Of a DNA stretch of 64,000 bases, positions 55,931 through 64,000 are shown piece after piece (the first letter of the stretch is position 1; each line of letters starts with the position of its first letter). The DNA is from Trichococcus patagoniensis. Its GTDB lineage: Bacteria; Bacillota; Bacilli; Lactobacillales; Aerococcaceae. The position numbers and the translations under genes are program-made. The notes under the pieces were generated by a model, which saw nothing but the letters and a program-made list of their open reading frames with translations, was not told the origin of the DNA and did not search any database. The stretch lies in contig NZ_QAOM01000004.1 of assembly GCF_003051085.1 (NCBI RefSeq), positions 1 to 64,000 of the forward strand. Direction: 5' to 3'.

Positions 55931-56860
55931 TTATTTTTTGACCAACTCAAGCGGAGAAGGAATGTACTTATCTACTTCCTTACCGGCAAAGAAATCATAG
56001 GCAGCCTGTAAAGCCAGTTTACCCATTTCTTCAGGTTGCTGCGCGACTGTTGCACTCATTTTTCCTTCTTCAACAGCATTCATGCCATCTTCCGTTCCGT
56101 CAAATCCGACCACTTGGATTTTCCCGGTCAAACCGGCAGCTTCGATTGCTTCGATTGCACCCAATGCCATTTCATCATTTTGAGCAAATACGGCTTGGAT
56201 ATCCGCATGTGCTTGCAGCATGTTTTCCATAACCGTCAACCCTTCAGCGCGGTCAAAATTGGCTGTCTGGCTGTCCAACAGATTCAACGATTCTTCAGCT
56301 ATCTTCGTGAAGCCTTCCCCTCTTTCACGGGTTGCAGAAGCGCCGGGAACGCCTTCCAATTGGACTGTGTTGGCTCCTTCTCCGGATAATTCGATAATGT
56401 ATTCCGCAGCCAACTCTCCTCCGGCTGCATTATCTGATGCAACCAAGGTAACCACTTCTCCGCCATCGCTGGAACGATCGATTGTGATGACAGGGATACC
56501 TGCGCTGTTTGCAGCCTCCACAGCTGGAGCAATCGCCGCCGAATCGACCGGATTGATCAGTAACACATCGACTCCCTGTTGGATAAGGTCATCCACATCA
56601 TTCGTCTGTTTTGCCGTATCATCCTGGGCATCGACAGTGATGATTTTCGTGCCATTTTCTTCCGCTAATCCTGTGATGCCGGCTTCCAGTGAAACAAAGA
56701 ACGGATTATTCAAAGTTGAAATAGAGGCACCCACGACCAATTCAGAAGCTTCCTTCTCCTCGACAGCAACACTTTCCGCGTTGTCGCCTTCCAATGTAGC
56801 GCCCCCGCATCCAGCCAATAATAACATCGAAGCAGCAGTCAATCCCAATAGTTTTTTCAT
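55931..56860 (-). CDS. rbsB: Ribose-binding lipoprotein
   Basis: 309 residues. Signal with lipobox LLLAGCG (Cys near 18). Peripla_BP_4 domain: VVGASISTLNNPFFVSLEAG, DAQDDTAKQ, VDVLLINPVDSAAI, ITIDRSSDGG and QVVGFDGTEDGM are canonical RbsB segments that line the ribose pocket. Last gene of rbsRKDACB, 12 bp after rbsC. AGGAGG lies before the ATG at 56860. Delivers D-ribose to RbsCA. Confidence 0.96.
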   Translation of the reverse strand: MKKLLGLTAASMLLLAGCGGATLEGDNAESVAVEEKEASELVVGASISTLNNPFFVSLEAGITGLAEENGTKIITVDAQDDTAKQTNDVDDLIQQGVDVLLINPVDSAAIAPAVEAANSAGIPVITIDRSSDGGEVVTLVASDNAAGGELAAEYIIELSGEGANTVQLEGVPGASATRERGEGFTKIAEESLNLLDSQTANFDRAEGLTVMENMLQAHADIQAVFAQNDEMALGAIEAIEAAGLTGKIQVVGFDGTEDGMNAVEEGKMSATVAQQPEEMGKLALQAAYDFFAGKEVDKYIPSPLELVKK

Positions 56861-56872
56861 TTTTTATTCCTC

Positions 56873-57847
56873 CTATTTTTTGTTCTTACGATCCAATAAA
56901 ACAGCGATGATGATGACAACACCTTTAACGACTTGCTGATAGAAACTCGATACACCCAGCAGGTTCAAACCATTGTTCAGCGTTCCGATGATCAGTGCCC
57001 CGATCAATGTCCCAACTAATCTTCCGCGTCCTCCGGATAGACTCGTGCCGCCAAGAACAACGGATGCGATTGCGTCCATTTCGTAGGCATTACCGGCAGT
57101 CGGTTGAGCAGAGTTCAATCGTGAAGTGATGATGATACCAGCGACTGCAGCCATCAGTCCGGAAATGGAATAGATGGCGATTTTGATGCGGTCGCTCTTG
57201 ATGCCGGCAATGAAAGCAGCCTTCTCATTCCCACCAAGCGCAAAAGTCTTTCTGCCGAAAGTCATTTTATGCAGAAGCACATACAGCACTCCGAAGAAGA
57301 GCAGCATCACAACCACCGGGAAAGGAATGCCGAAAAGGTAACCTCGGCCCATATATTTGAAGATGAAGCTGTCTCCGATACCGGTGATCGGATTACCATC
57401 CGTGTACACTAAAGTAAGTCCGCGATAGATTGTCATCGTTGCCAGCGTCGCGATGAAGGGTGCCATTTTCCCTTTTGTGATCATTACACCATTGCAGGCT
57501 CCCAAAAATGCGCCAAGCAACAAACCGATTCCCATCGCAATGACAGGGTTCAGACCGGAAGCGATCATGCCCGCCATCAAGGCGCTGCTGAGGGCAAGCG
57601 TCGAACCTACAGAAAGGTCAATCCCGCCCGTAATGATGACGAAGGTCATACCGAAAGCGATAAGTGCATTTGTGGAAACTTGTCTCAAAAGGTTCAGGAG
57701 ATTGGCAGGAGCCAAAAAGTTCGGGTTCATGATTGTGACAAATATGATCAAGACAACTAATGCGAGCAGAGGGCCCAATTTATTCAGTTTTTTTGTTGCT
57801 GGGCCTTTTTCTTTGTTACTTTTTAAGGCTTGTATTCCTAGATTCAT
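56873..57847 (-). CDS. rbsC: Ribose ABC transporter permease
   Basis: 324 residues, about eight to ten hydrophobic segments, BPD_transp_2 family. ALIAFGMTFVIITGGIDLSVGS and MDAIASVVLGGTSLSGGRG are typical for RbsC. It starts directly after the rbsA stop (57848), so translation is coupled. Forms the channel of the ribose importer. Confidence 0.95.
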   Translation of the reverse strand: MNLGIQALKSNKEKGPATKKLNKLGPLLALVVLIIFVTIMNPNFLAPANLLNLLRQVSTNALIAFGMTFVIITGGIDLSVGSTLALSSALMAGMIASGLNPVIAMGIGLLLGAFLGACNGVMITKGKMAPFIATLATMTIYRGLTLVYTDGNPITGIGDSFIFKYMGRGYLFGIPFPVVVMLLFFGVLYVLLHKMTFGRKTFALGGNEKAAFIAGIKSDRIKIAIYSISGLMAAVAGIIITSRLNSAQPTAGNAYEMDAIASVVLGGTSLSGGRGRLVGTLIGALIIGTLNNGLNLLGVSSFYQQVVKGVVIIIAVLLDRKNKK

Positions 57848-59329
57848 TTACATTACCCCCGTTGCTAATTTCATGATTTTCTCTTCTGTCGCCTCTCCAC
57901 GCTGCAGCTCACCGGATATTTTGCCTTCATGAACAACTACAATGCGATCACTGACACCCAGCACCTCAGGCAAATCACTTGAAACCATAATGATGGCAAC
58001 GCCTCTGTCCGCCAGTTCGTTCATCAATTGATAGATTTCACGTTTGGCACCTACATCCACACCGCGCGTCGGTTCGTCCAAAATCAGGACTTTGGAGCCA
58101 ATGCCGATCCATTTGGCCAAAACGACTTTCTGCTGGTTCCCTCCGGATAATCCTGAAACAATATCCTCGCACCCTTCGGCTTTGACTTGCAAGCGTTCCA
58201 TCAACAACTCAACAAAATCCTTCTCAGCTTGCGTGTCGATAAGTCCATTCTTGCGGAAACCGTCTATTGAAGGAAGACTGATATTTTCACTGATGGAATA
58301 GTCAAGAATCAAACCTTCTTCTTTCCGATTCTCCGTCAAGAAGCCGATGCCCTGCCGAATGGCATCATTCGGATCGGAAATGGTGATTTTCTTGTCTTCA
58401 AGAAAAATTTCACCCCCGTCAAGCGGATCAATCCCAAAGATGCTCCGCATAATTTCAGTCCGACCTGCTCCCATGAGCCCCGAAAAACCAACAATTTCTC
58501 CTGCTTTGACTTGGAAGGATACATCCTGAAATTTCCGTTCGGATGAAAGTTGCTTTGCTTCGAAAACGACAGCTCCGATTGTGGAGGTCTTCGCCGGATA
58601 GTAATCCGCGAGGTCCCTACCGACCATTTTACGCACCACTTCATCGTTGGTAGTGTCCGCTGTCCGCTTCGTATCGACGGATACACCGTCACGCATGACC
58701 GTAATGCGGTCGCTGATTTTGAAGATTTCTTCCATTCTGTGGGAAATATAGATGATGGCCACATTTTTTTCCTTCAGGTTCTGGATAATCCGGAACAATA
58801 CTTCAATTTCCCTTTCCGTCAAGGCTGCTGTAGGTTCATCCATGATGATCACTTCACCATCGGAAAGCAAAGATTTCGCAATTTCGATCATCTGTTGCTG
58901 CCCTACCGACAAATTCTTCACTTCTTCATCCAGATCCAAGGTTACCCCCAGCTCACGGAACGTTTCATCGGCAAGCGCTCTCATTTTGTTGTTATCAAGC
59001 CATCCGATCGCATTTTTTATTTCATTTCCCAGAAATAAATTTTCGACCACCGTCATTTCAGGCCAGGTGTTCATTTCTTGATGAATAAAGCTCAATCCGA
59101 ATTTCTCTGCTTCCTTCGGGCTATCAAATTGCTTTTGGTTGCCATCAATCAAGATTTCGCCTGCATCCGGCTTATGAAGTCCGGTCAAGATATTCATCAG
59201 CGTCGATTTGCCGGCTCCGTTTTCCCCCATCAAGGCATGGACTTCTCCGGCTTTGATCGTGAAGTCAACACCCCTCAACACGTAGTTGGTGCCAAAGCTT
59301 TTCGTGATTCCGTTCATCACAACTTCCAT
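57848..59329 (-). CDS. rbsA: Ribose ABC transporter ATP-binding protein
   Basis: 493 residues with two ABC domains. First: Walker [10 protein letters not shown], signature LSVGQQQ, Walker B VIIMDEPTAALT. Second: degenerate [17 protein letters not shown] and LILDEPTRGVD, the usual RbsA pattern. GGGAGG is ahead of the ATG. It belongs to rbsRKDACB and lies 11 bp after rbsD. Confidence 0.96.
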   Translation of the reverse strand: MEVVMNGITKSFGTNYVLRGVDFTIKAGEVHALMGENGAGKSTLMNILTGLHKPDAGEILIDGNQKQFDSPKEAEKFGLSFIHQEMNTWPEMTVVENLFLGNEIKNAIGWLDNNKMRALADETFRELGVTLDLDEEVKNLSVGQQQMIEIAKSLLSDGEVIIMDEPTAALTEREIEVLFRIIQNLKEKNVAIIYISHRMEEIFKISDRITVMRDGVSVDTKRTADTTNDEVVRKMVGRDLADYYPAKTSTIGAVVFEAKQLSSERKFQDVSFQVKAGEIVGFSGLMGAGRTEIMRSIFGIDPLDGGEIFLEDKKITISDPNDAIRQGIGFLTENRKEEGLILDYSISENISLPSIDGFRKNGLIDTQAEKDFVELLMERLQVKAEGCEDIVSGLSGGNQQKVVLAKWIGIGSKVLILDEPTRGVDVGAKREIYQLMNELADRGVAIIMVSSDLPEVLGVSDRIVVVHEGKISGELQRGEATEEKIMKLATGVM

Positions 59330-59340
59330 TTCTTTCCCTC

Positions 59341-59736
59341 CTAAAATAGGACTCCTGATTGCAGTATGATATTGGAATAAGGGGTCGCTTCCCCTGTCCG
59401 GATAATCGCCTTCGCATCGCCCGTCATTTCCTTAAAAGTCTCATGAGTGACAAAAGCGACATCCACGCCTGCCATCCGCTCCATCGTCCGCTCGAATTGG
59501 TCTGGATTCTGTTCCTTGATTTCCTCAGCCAAAAATACTTTTTCCACTTCCATCTCTTCCATCAATAACTCCAGAATGGTCTGAAATGCGGGTTCCTGTA
59601 AACGTAGGGATAAATCGATCTTTTTGACGCCTTCCGGTATCGGAAGGCCTGCGTCACCGATCACAACTTTATCCGTATGCCCCAAATCCGCCAAAACTTT
59701 TGCGATATCACTATTCAAGATTCCATGTTTTTTCAT
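59341..59736 (-). CDS. rbsD: D-ribose pyranase
   Basis: 131 residues, the same length as in B. subtilis. Catalyses pyranose-furanose interconversion of ribose for the kinase. MKKHGILNSDIAKVLADLGHTD (N-terminal part, with His near 20), IGDAGLPIPEG and the C-terminal ATPYSNIILQSGV are family hallmarks. ATG 59736 has AAAGGAG 10 bases upstream and is preferred over ATG 59745, which abuts it. It overlaps the rbsK end by 26 bp. Confidence 0.96.
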   Translation of the reverse strand: MKKHGILNSDIAKVLADLGHTDKVVIGDAGLPIPEGVKKIDLSLRLQEPAFQTILELLMEEMEVEKVFLAEEIKEQNPDQFERTMERMAGVDVAFVTHETFKEMTGDAKAIIRTGEATPYSNIILQSGVLF

Positions 59737-60616
59737 AATGTTCATTCTCCTTTAATTCCGCTAGTGTCGGCATGCCGCCTTGCGCTCCAAATTTTTGTAC
59801 GGATAATGCCGCTGCCAGATTTCCGAGTTGCAGGCTGGCTTCGATATCCAATCCTGATGCGATCCCTACCGCAAATGCCCCATTGAACGTGTCCCCCGCT
59901 CCGGTAGTGTCCACTGGTCCGACAACATACGCCGGAACATTCCGTTCAACTGCTCCATCATGGTAACAAACGCCTTTGGATCCAAGTGTCACAATCAGTT
60001 TCCCTGGGTATTTTTTGATTCCTTCCGAAAGGGATAATTCAGGGAACATGATTTTGTATTCGCTCTCATTCGGTGTCATAAACGTAACCTTCTCCAGCAA
60101 GGCTTCATCCATTGTTCTTGCGGGTGCAGGATTATACAGCACTTTTACGCCTTTCTCAAAACACAGTCCGATAACGGCTTCGACAATCTCTTGCGGCACC
60201 TCATTCTGGATGACCATCAACTCGACTTTTTCCAGTTCTGTTTCCAGATGTTGTAACCTCGCGCTATCGAATGCATTATTCGCACCCGGTATATAAATGA
60301 TGGCGTTATCACCATCAACAATCGTGATGTGCGCTGAACCTGACGGCAAATGTGTAACCCGTTCCACATTGCTTGTATCAATTCCATTTATTCTCAAGTT
60401 CTCAATCAGTTCCGTACCGAACAGATCCTCGCCTACAGTCCCTACCATCGAAACGCGGCCGCCCAAGCGCGCACTGGCAACTGCTTGGTTAGCGCCTTTC
60501 CCGCCGAAAGTGGTCCTGAAGTCCTTTCCTGTAATGGTCTCTCCGGTTTCAGGGCGTCTGTCGGCTGTGACGACAAAATCAGTTGAAATACTTCCTAATA
60601 CCATAATATTACTCAT
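59711..60616 (-). CDS. rbsK: Ribokinase
   Basis: 301 residues, PfkB family. Phosphorylates D-ribose at C5. Signature 1 GGKGANQAVASARLGG and signature 2 DTTGAGDTFNGAFAVGI with the catalytic Asp. MVLGSISTDFV at the N-terminus. Overlaps the rbsR end by 8 bp and the rbsD start, so the three are tightly coupled. Product ribose 5-phosphate would feed the pentose phosphate or phosphoketolase route. Confidence 0.96.
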   Translation of the reverse strand: MSNIMVLGSISTDFVVTADRRPETGETITGKDFRTTFGGKGANQAVASARLGGRVSMVGTVGEDLFGTELIENLRINGIDTSNVERVTHLPSGSAHITIVDGDNAIIYIPGANNAFDSARLQHLETELEKVELMVIQNEVPQEIVEAVIGLCFEKGVKVLYNPAPARTMDEALLEKVTFMTPNESEYKIMFPELSLSEGIKKYPGKLIVTLGSKGVCYHDGAVERNVPAYVVGPVDTTGAGDTFNGAFAVGIASGLDIEASLQLGNLAAALSVQKFGAQGGMPTLAELKENEHYEKTWNLE

Positions 60617-61592
60617 TTTCCATCTTCTCCCTCAATGATTCTCTTATTATTAGCGTTACAGGCAGTTGTATCCTTTTTTTCAGAATAATTTTGTTTTCGA
60701 TATGTCTGCAAAGAAGATCCGCGGCTTGATAGCCTATCTCATAAGCCGGTTGGGCTATCGTCGACAGTCCGGGAAATGCCAAAGCTGCAAATGGCATGTC
60801 GTCGTAGCCAATGATCTGCAATTCCTCCGGGATGCGGATCCCTCTTTTCACCGTTTCCTTCATGACTGCCAATGCATACACGTCATTGGACGCGATCACA
60901 CTGTCTGCGTGGGGAAATTGATCCAAAAAATGCTGTGCGGTCTTTTCAGCGGAATCGAATTGGAACGTATCGGTTTGATACAGCTGATAAGGAATATTCC
61001 TTTCATTCAGCACCTTCAGATTCCCAGCCAGACGCTCATGCGAGCTTGGCACATCTTTCGGTCCGACCATAATGACGACATGCTTCGCTTGCCGGTCGCT
61101 GACGGCTTGCGCTGCCAATTCTCCCCCGTGGAAATTATCGGTGTAAACAGCAAATTCGATATCTTCGTTGACACGGTCCAATAGAACAAATGGCATGCCG
61201 TGGAATTCCTTTGTGCTCCCATGGACAGCGGATAAGACGCCCGCCACATTATTCTGCGCAAAGATCTTCAGGTACTCTTTTTCCTTTTCGACATCCCCTT
61301 GCACATTCCCAAGGATGAGGCTGTAGCCACTCTCGTTGATTTTATCTTCCACACCTTTAGCAACCAACGGGAAGAATGGGTTTGCGATATCCGGCAGCAG
61401 CAAGCCAATCAGCTTGGATTTTTTTTGGTAGAGGGACCGCGCCACTTCATTCGGCGAAAAATCCAATAGCTTGATTGCTCTTTCGACCTTCTCGCGCGAA
61501 GCCTTTCCCACATATCCGCTGTTGTTCATGAACCTTGAAACGGTTGCGACGGATACTCCCGCCAATTCTGCAACTTCCTTGATAGTCACCAT
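60609..61592 (-). CDS. rbsR: Ribose operon repressor, LacI family
   Basis: 327 residues. N-terminal LacI HTH (TIKEVAELAGVSVATVSRFMN, hinge helix SPNEVARSL) and C-terminal ligand domain (LIGLLLPDIANPFFP ... IIGYDDMPFAALAFPGLSTI). First gene of the operon. GGAGGTGAAGGAG lies before the ATG at 61592. It most likely binds the palindrome at 61619-61636 just downstream of the promoter and is released by ribose or its phosphate. Confidence 0.95.
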   Translation of the reverse strand: MVTIKEVAELAGVSVATVSRFMNNSGYVGKASREKVERAIKLLDFSPNEVARSLYQKKSKLIGLLLPDIANPFFPLVAKGVEDKINESGYSLILGNVQGDVEKEKEYLKIFAQNNVAGVLSAVHGSTKEFHGMPFVLLDRVNEDIEFAVYTDNFHGGELAAQAVSDRQAKHVVIMVGPKDVPSSHERLAGNLKVLNERNIPYQLYQTDTFQFDSAEKTAQHFLDQFPHADSVIASNDVYALAVMKETVKRGIRIPEELQIIGYDDMPFAALAFPGLSTIAQPAYEIGYQAADLLCRHIENKIILKKRIQLPVTLIIRESLREKMENE

Positions 61593-61618
61593 TCTCCTTC
61601 ACCTCCATCAGTTGTAAA

Positions 61619-61668
61619 TGTGTAACCGATTACACAAATAATATAACACGCTTCGAAACCGCTTGCAA
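61619..61668 (-). promoter_or_regulatory. rbs promoter with RbsR/CcpA operator
   Basis: Minus-strand TTGCAA (61663-61668), 17-base spacer, TATATT (61640-61645). Immediately downstream lies the 18-bp palindrome TGTGTAACCGATTACACA (61619-61636), whose inner 14 bases match the cre consensus at all positions. It can serve RbsR, CcpA or both. The rest of 61593-61894 contains a hairpin and no gene. Confidence 0.8.
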
Positions 61669-61776
61669 GCATTAATTCAAAATATTTTCTTTTCCGAAAA
61701 AATAAGGGGCGCTGCCTCCATGCGGAGACCGAATCTCTTGATAAAAAATCCCGCAATCCTATATATCGCTAAAAAG

Positions 61777-61818
61777 GCAAAAAGCCCATCTCCAAAAGAG
61801 ACAAGCTTTTTGCTTTTT
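61777..61818. terminator. Bidirectional terminator
   Basis: GCAAAAAGC (61777-61785) pairs with GCTTTTTGC (61805-61813), inner TCTC / GAGA, T-run on both sides. Downstream of the permease remnant, presumably its old terminator. Confidence 0.7.
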
Positions 61819-61894
61819 GATTATTTTAGCATTCAGGAATTGTTGATACTTAAAAGATTAAGCTCCCTATTACTGGGTTCGAAAGAACGTTGCT

Positions 61895-62056
61895 TTAAAT
61901 GAATTTCAGCACAAAATACAGCACAAAGATGCCGGTCAAACCGTACATCATTTTCGGAACAGCTTGCCGATCACCGGAGAACACTTTGATGAACGTGTAC
62001 AGGATAAATCCCCAGCCGATGCCGTCCGCGATGTTGCACGTCAACACCATCATCGG
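61895..62056 (-). pseudogene. C-terminal remnant of an NCS2/AzgA-type purine permease
   Basis: About 54 codons without the rest of the gene. The translation MMVLTCNIADGIGWGFILYTFIKVFSG, then VPKMMYGLTGIFVLYFVLKF, matches the last two membrane helices of AzgA-type nucleobase permeases (typical protein ~430 residues). The terminator beyond it is intact. The upstream part is replaced at about 62056 by a fragment of a different gene in the opposite direction. Confidence 0.65.
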
Positions 62057-62057
62057 C

Positions 62058-62179
62058 GCGACCCGAGAATCCGTTTCAAAGACATTCAAGGATTTGCAGG
62101 ACGAAAAAATCATTGCTTTGGAATCAAAAAAATCCGCATACTCGATCTTTCCAAGCTGGAAGCCTACGCAAACGGCTGA
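62058..62179 (+). pseudogene. C-terminal remnant of a Crp/Fnr-family regulator, frameshifted
   Basis: Reads ATRESVSKTFKDLQDEKIIALESKK in one frame and then KKIRILDLSKLEAYANG-stop in another, with the frame change at the seven-A run near 62127-62133. Joined, this is the recognition helix, wing and C-terminal helix of a Crp/Fnr protein. The sensor domain and first part of the HTH are absent. The fragment abuts the permease remnant. Confidence 0.65.
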
Positions 62180-62328
62180 ATCGCCAGCGCTTTCCCCTTA
62201 TGATAACAAAAATAAAGCGCGTGACTGATATACTCACTTACAAAATAAGTGTGAACATCCTCACACTCCCAATCAGAGCGGAGGCTCCAGATAAAGTCGC
62301 CTCCATCGTTCGAAGTTGGAAAAAAAAT

Positions 62329-62380
62329 AAGAAAACCGCATCAGAATGGGTATGGAACACCATTCTGATGCGGTTTTCTT
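62329..62380. terminator. Strong bidirectional terminator after rpoN
   Basis: 21-bp perfect stem (62329-62349 / 62360-62380) with a 10-base loop and TTT/AAA flanks. A smaller GGAGGC / GCCTCC hairpin (62280-62304) precedes it; nothing else is seen in 62180-62411. Confidence 0.9.
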
Positions 62381-62411
62381 TATCGTAATGCTCCTTTTTG
62401 AGGCTTTCGGA

Positions 62412-63710
62412 TCAGTCGAATCTTTTCCTTTTGGAAGTGGATGGGATGTTGAGTTCCGTTCTGTACTTCGCCACCGTCCGTCTGGAGATGTCAATCTGTT
62501 CGCCATTCAACAGCTCGACCAGTTTTTGATCGGACAGTGGTTTGCGCTTGTCCTCTTCCTCGATCAGTTTTTGGATCCGCTTTTGGACCGAGGTTGTGGA
62601 GAGCGCATCGTCATTTTCCGTTTTGGCCTTGCGCGAGAAAAAGTGCTTGAGTCCATAGAGGCCCGAGTCGGTTTGGATGTAAGTGTCGTTGATCGCCCGG
62701 CTGATGGTGGATTCATGGAGACCCAGTTCCTCGGCGATGTCCTTCAATTGCAGCGGAAGGAGCGGATGGGCTTCATCAAAGAAGAACGCCGCTTGCCTGT
62801 GCACGACCGCCGTGCTGACCCGCAGGATCGTTTCGCTGCGGAGCGACAAGCTTTCCTGCAGCGACTCGTATTCTTTCTTTTTGTCCCGGACGTACTTTGC
62901 AACTTCCTTGTCCTTCATTTGTTCCAGTTCCGCTGCATACTCTTTGTTGAAGGAAAGGATCGGCACGCCGTATCGGGCTTCTTTGATCACCAACTGCGAA
63001 TCTTTGACGGTGACCACTATATCCGGTCTGACTGCGAGTTGCTCGTCAGTCTGGAAGGCCATTCCCGGAGAGGGCGTCAGATGCTGGAGAAAATCAAAAA
63101 CTTTTTGGACATTTTCCAATGGCACAGCGTACCTTTTGGAAATGGCGGCCCATTTTCGGTTGATCAGATCGTCGAATGATTCTTCCAACACGATATAGGC
63201 GATATCGGGCGCATCCTCTCTGCGTTCCGTCTGCAGCATCAGGCATTCCTGCAGGTTGCGCGCACCGATGCCCGGAGGATCCAGTTGCTGCAGCAGCGTC
63301 AACGCATCCACCAATTGAATGCTGTCCGCCTTCGTTTCGGCAACCGCTTCCTCGATGCTTTTGATGACATAGCCCTTATCGTTCAACTGGTTGATCCACC
63401 ACAAGATCAAGGTGCGGAGATAGGTATCCCGGTAGGCCAACATAACCTGCTCCGTGACGTATTCATAAAGCGATTGTTTCCGGTCGGGAATCCAACTCAA
63501 ATCATTGGCTTGGCCGCCGCTTCGGGAAACTCTCGACTCCCTGACTTTCATCTGCAAAAACGGGTTATCCAAAACTTTCTGATTCAGATAATCGTGCAGC
63601 TCAAGGTTGCCCAACTGAAGTATATGGATGCCTTGTAGCATCGTTTGAGAAAGCGCTTGCTTTTGGGTTTGCGTTTGGGTAAGATTTTGGCTTTGGCTTA
63701 GGTTCACCAT
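62412..63710 (-). CDS. rpoN: RNA polymerase sigma-54 factor
   Basis: 432 residues. Region I is the Gln-rich N-terminus (LSQSQNLTQTQTQKQALSQTMLQGIHILQLGNLELHDYL, split across residues 4-42), the core-binding domain follows, then an HTH (IAEELGLHESTISRAINDTYIQT) and the RpoN box near the C-terminus (ISRRTVAKYRTELNIPS). AGAGGG lies ahead of the ATG. In Firmicutes of this kind sigma-54 mainly drives PTS operons with LevR-type activators; none is visible in this window, and no clear -24/-12 promoter was found. Confidence 0.96.
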   Translation of the reverse strand: MVNLSQSQNLTQTQTQKQALSQTMLQGIHILQLGNLELHDYLNQKVLDNPFLQMKVRESRVSRSGGQANDLSWIPDRKQSLYEYVTEQVMLAYRDTYLRTLILWWINQLNDKGYVIKSIEEAVAETKADSIQLVDALTLLQQLDPPGIGARNLQECLMLQTERREDAPDIAYIVLEESFDDLINRKWAAISKRYAVPLENVQKVFDFLQHLTPSPGMAFQTDEQLAVRPDIVVTVKDSQLVIKEARYGVPILSFNKEYAAELEQMKDKEVAKYVRDKKKEYESLQESLSLRSETILRVSTAVVHRQAAFFFDEAHPLLPLQLKDIAEELGLHESTISRAINDTYIQTDSGLYGLKHFFSRKAKTENDDALSTTSVQKRIQKLIEEEDKRKPLSDQKLVELLNGEQIDISRRTVAKYRTELNIPSTSKRKRFD

Positions 63711-63869
63711 TTATTCCCTCTTTTCTGGTTCAGCTCTGATTCGATGATGCATGCACTGACACTATACCATCTTTCAGCAAAAAATGGATTCATTTTGGCG
63801 CAAAAAAATCGTTCCCACCAAGGAAAAATCACCTTAGGGCAACGAAAAGTCATTCTATTATTTTCCCTT

Positions 63870-64000
63870 TCAGTCCCCCAAATCCGTCTTCACAATTCGA
63901 TACGCATCCACGACCGAGAGATCGGAGGTTTTGTAGGTCGTGAAGGTGATGGAATCGTCGGTCACCTTAATGTTCATGTAGGTGGGCTCCTCCAATTGCA
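63870..64000 (-). CDS. Probable calcineurin-like phosphoesterase, 3' end only
   Basis: The last 43 codons of a minus-strand gene that continues past the window, stopping with TGA at 63870-63872. The tail (EEPTYMNIKVTDDSITFTTYKTSDLSVVDAYRIVKT) has the two-strand pattern found at the end of metallophosphoesterases with a C-terminal beta domain, in which a 'sFt-y...-vvDsf-i-k' motif recurs. The catalytic part is outside, so the call is tentative. Confidence 0.4.
   Translation of the reverse strand, partial: QLEEPTYMNIKVTDDSITFTTYKTSDLSVVDAYRIVKTDLGD

Noticed and set aside
61899-62228. A complete 109-codon regulator gene
   Set aside because: Only its middle resembles a Crp/Fnr HTH; the first half is antisense to the permease remnant and the wing is out of frame.

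Overview
The window looks like a chromosomal piece of a low-to-medium-GC Gram-positive fermentative bacterium. Strong AGGAGG-type ribosome binding sites, Bacillus-type rbsRKDACB and yuaF-floT operons, cre boxes, a T-box leader, phosphoketolase and an AraR-controlled arabinose regulon all point to Lactobacillales. The gene mix and roughly even base composition would suit Carnobacteriaceae such as Trichococcus; that placement is an inference, not a database result. Nearly everything concerns acquisition and breakdown of plant or cell-wall sugars, plus amino acid uptake.

Layout: 0-5 kb, end of a VOC-family gene, then a GPH-family sugar symporter and NagZ-like GH3 glycosidase facing an AraC regulator. 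5-13 kb, an orphan PTS IIB and a ChvE/MmsA/MmsB-type sugar ABC importer, divergent from a sugar-sensing trio (binding lipoprotein, LytS-type kinase, YesN-type regulator). 13-18 kb, a second AraC regulator and a heterodimeric ABC exporter. 18-27 kb, phosphoketolase, araBDA and araR, with two large palindrome arrays. 27-35 kb, gldA-ald, yuaF-floT, and a large secreted endo-arabinanase under AraR. 35-40 kb, an HxlR regulator with a glutathione-type formaldehyde pathway, pepT and a peptide-binding lipoprotein. 40-48 kb, a long operon (two UroD/MtaA-like proteins, a Gfo/Idh/MocA oxidoreductase and a polar amino acid ABC importer) behind a T-box leader whose best specifier is AUG (Met). 48-53 kb, KDPG aldolase followed by a visibly AT-rich GntR / ManD-like dehydratase / PTS block and gene remnants. 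53-64 kb, an esterase and ATP-grasp pair, the ribose operon, a scar made of two gene fragments, rpoN and the end of a probable phosphoesterase gene.

How it fits together: arabinan is cut outside the cell by AbnA; arabinose is converted by AraA, AraB and AraD to xylulose 5-phosphate, which phosphoketolase splits. AraR boxes lie in front of araB, araR and abnA, tying these together. The importer at 5-9 kb, with its adjacent sensor, probably supplies aldoses to the same route. Ribose enters through RbsABC and RbsD/K. ManD-like dehydratase plus KDPG aldolase form an Entner-Doudoroff-like sugar-acid branch.

The most unusual feature is a set of intergenic palindromes in four sequence families at seven loci. 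Within every array the units repeat every 51-52 bp (one step of 49, one looser step near 13.5 kb), although the sequences differ between families. Three families share the form arm-ATA, nine loop bases, TAT-arm, and the two largest arrays differ by a pair-preserving change in the stem. This points to one kind of element with conserved geometry (five helical turns) rather than conserved sequence.
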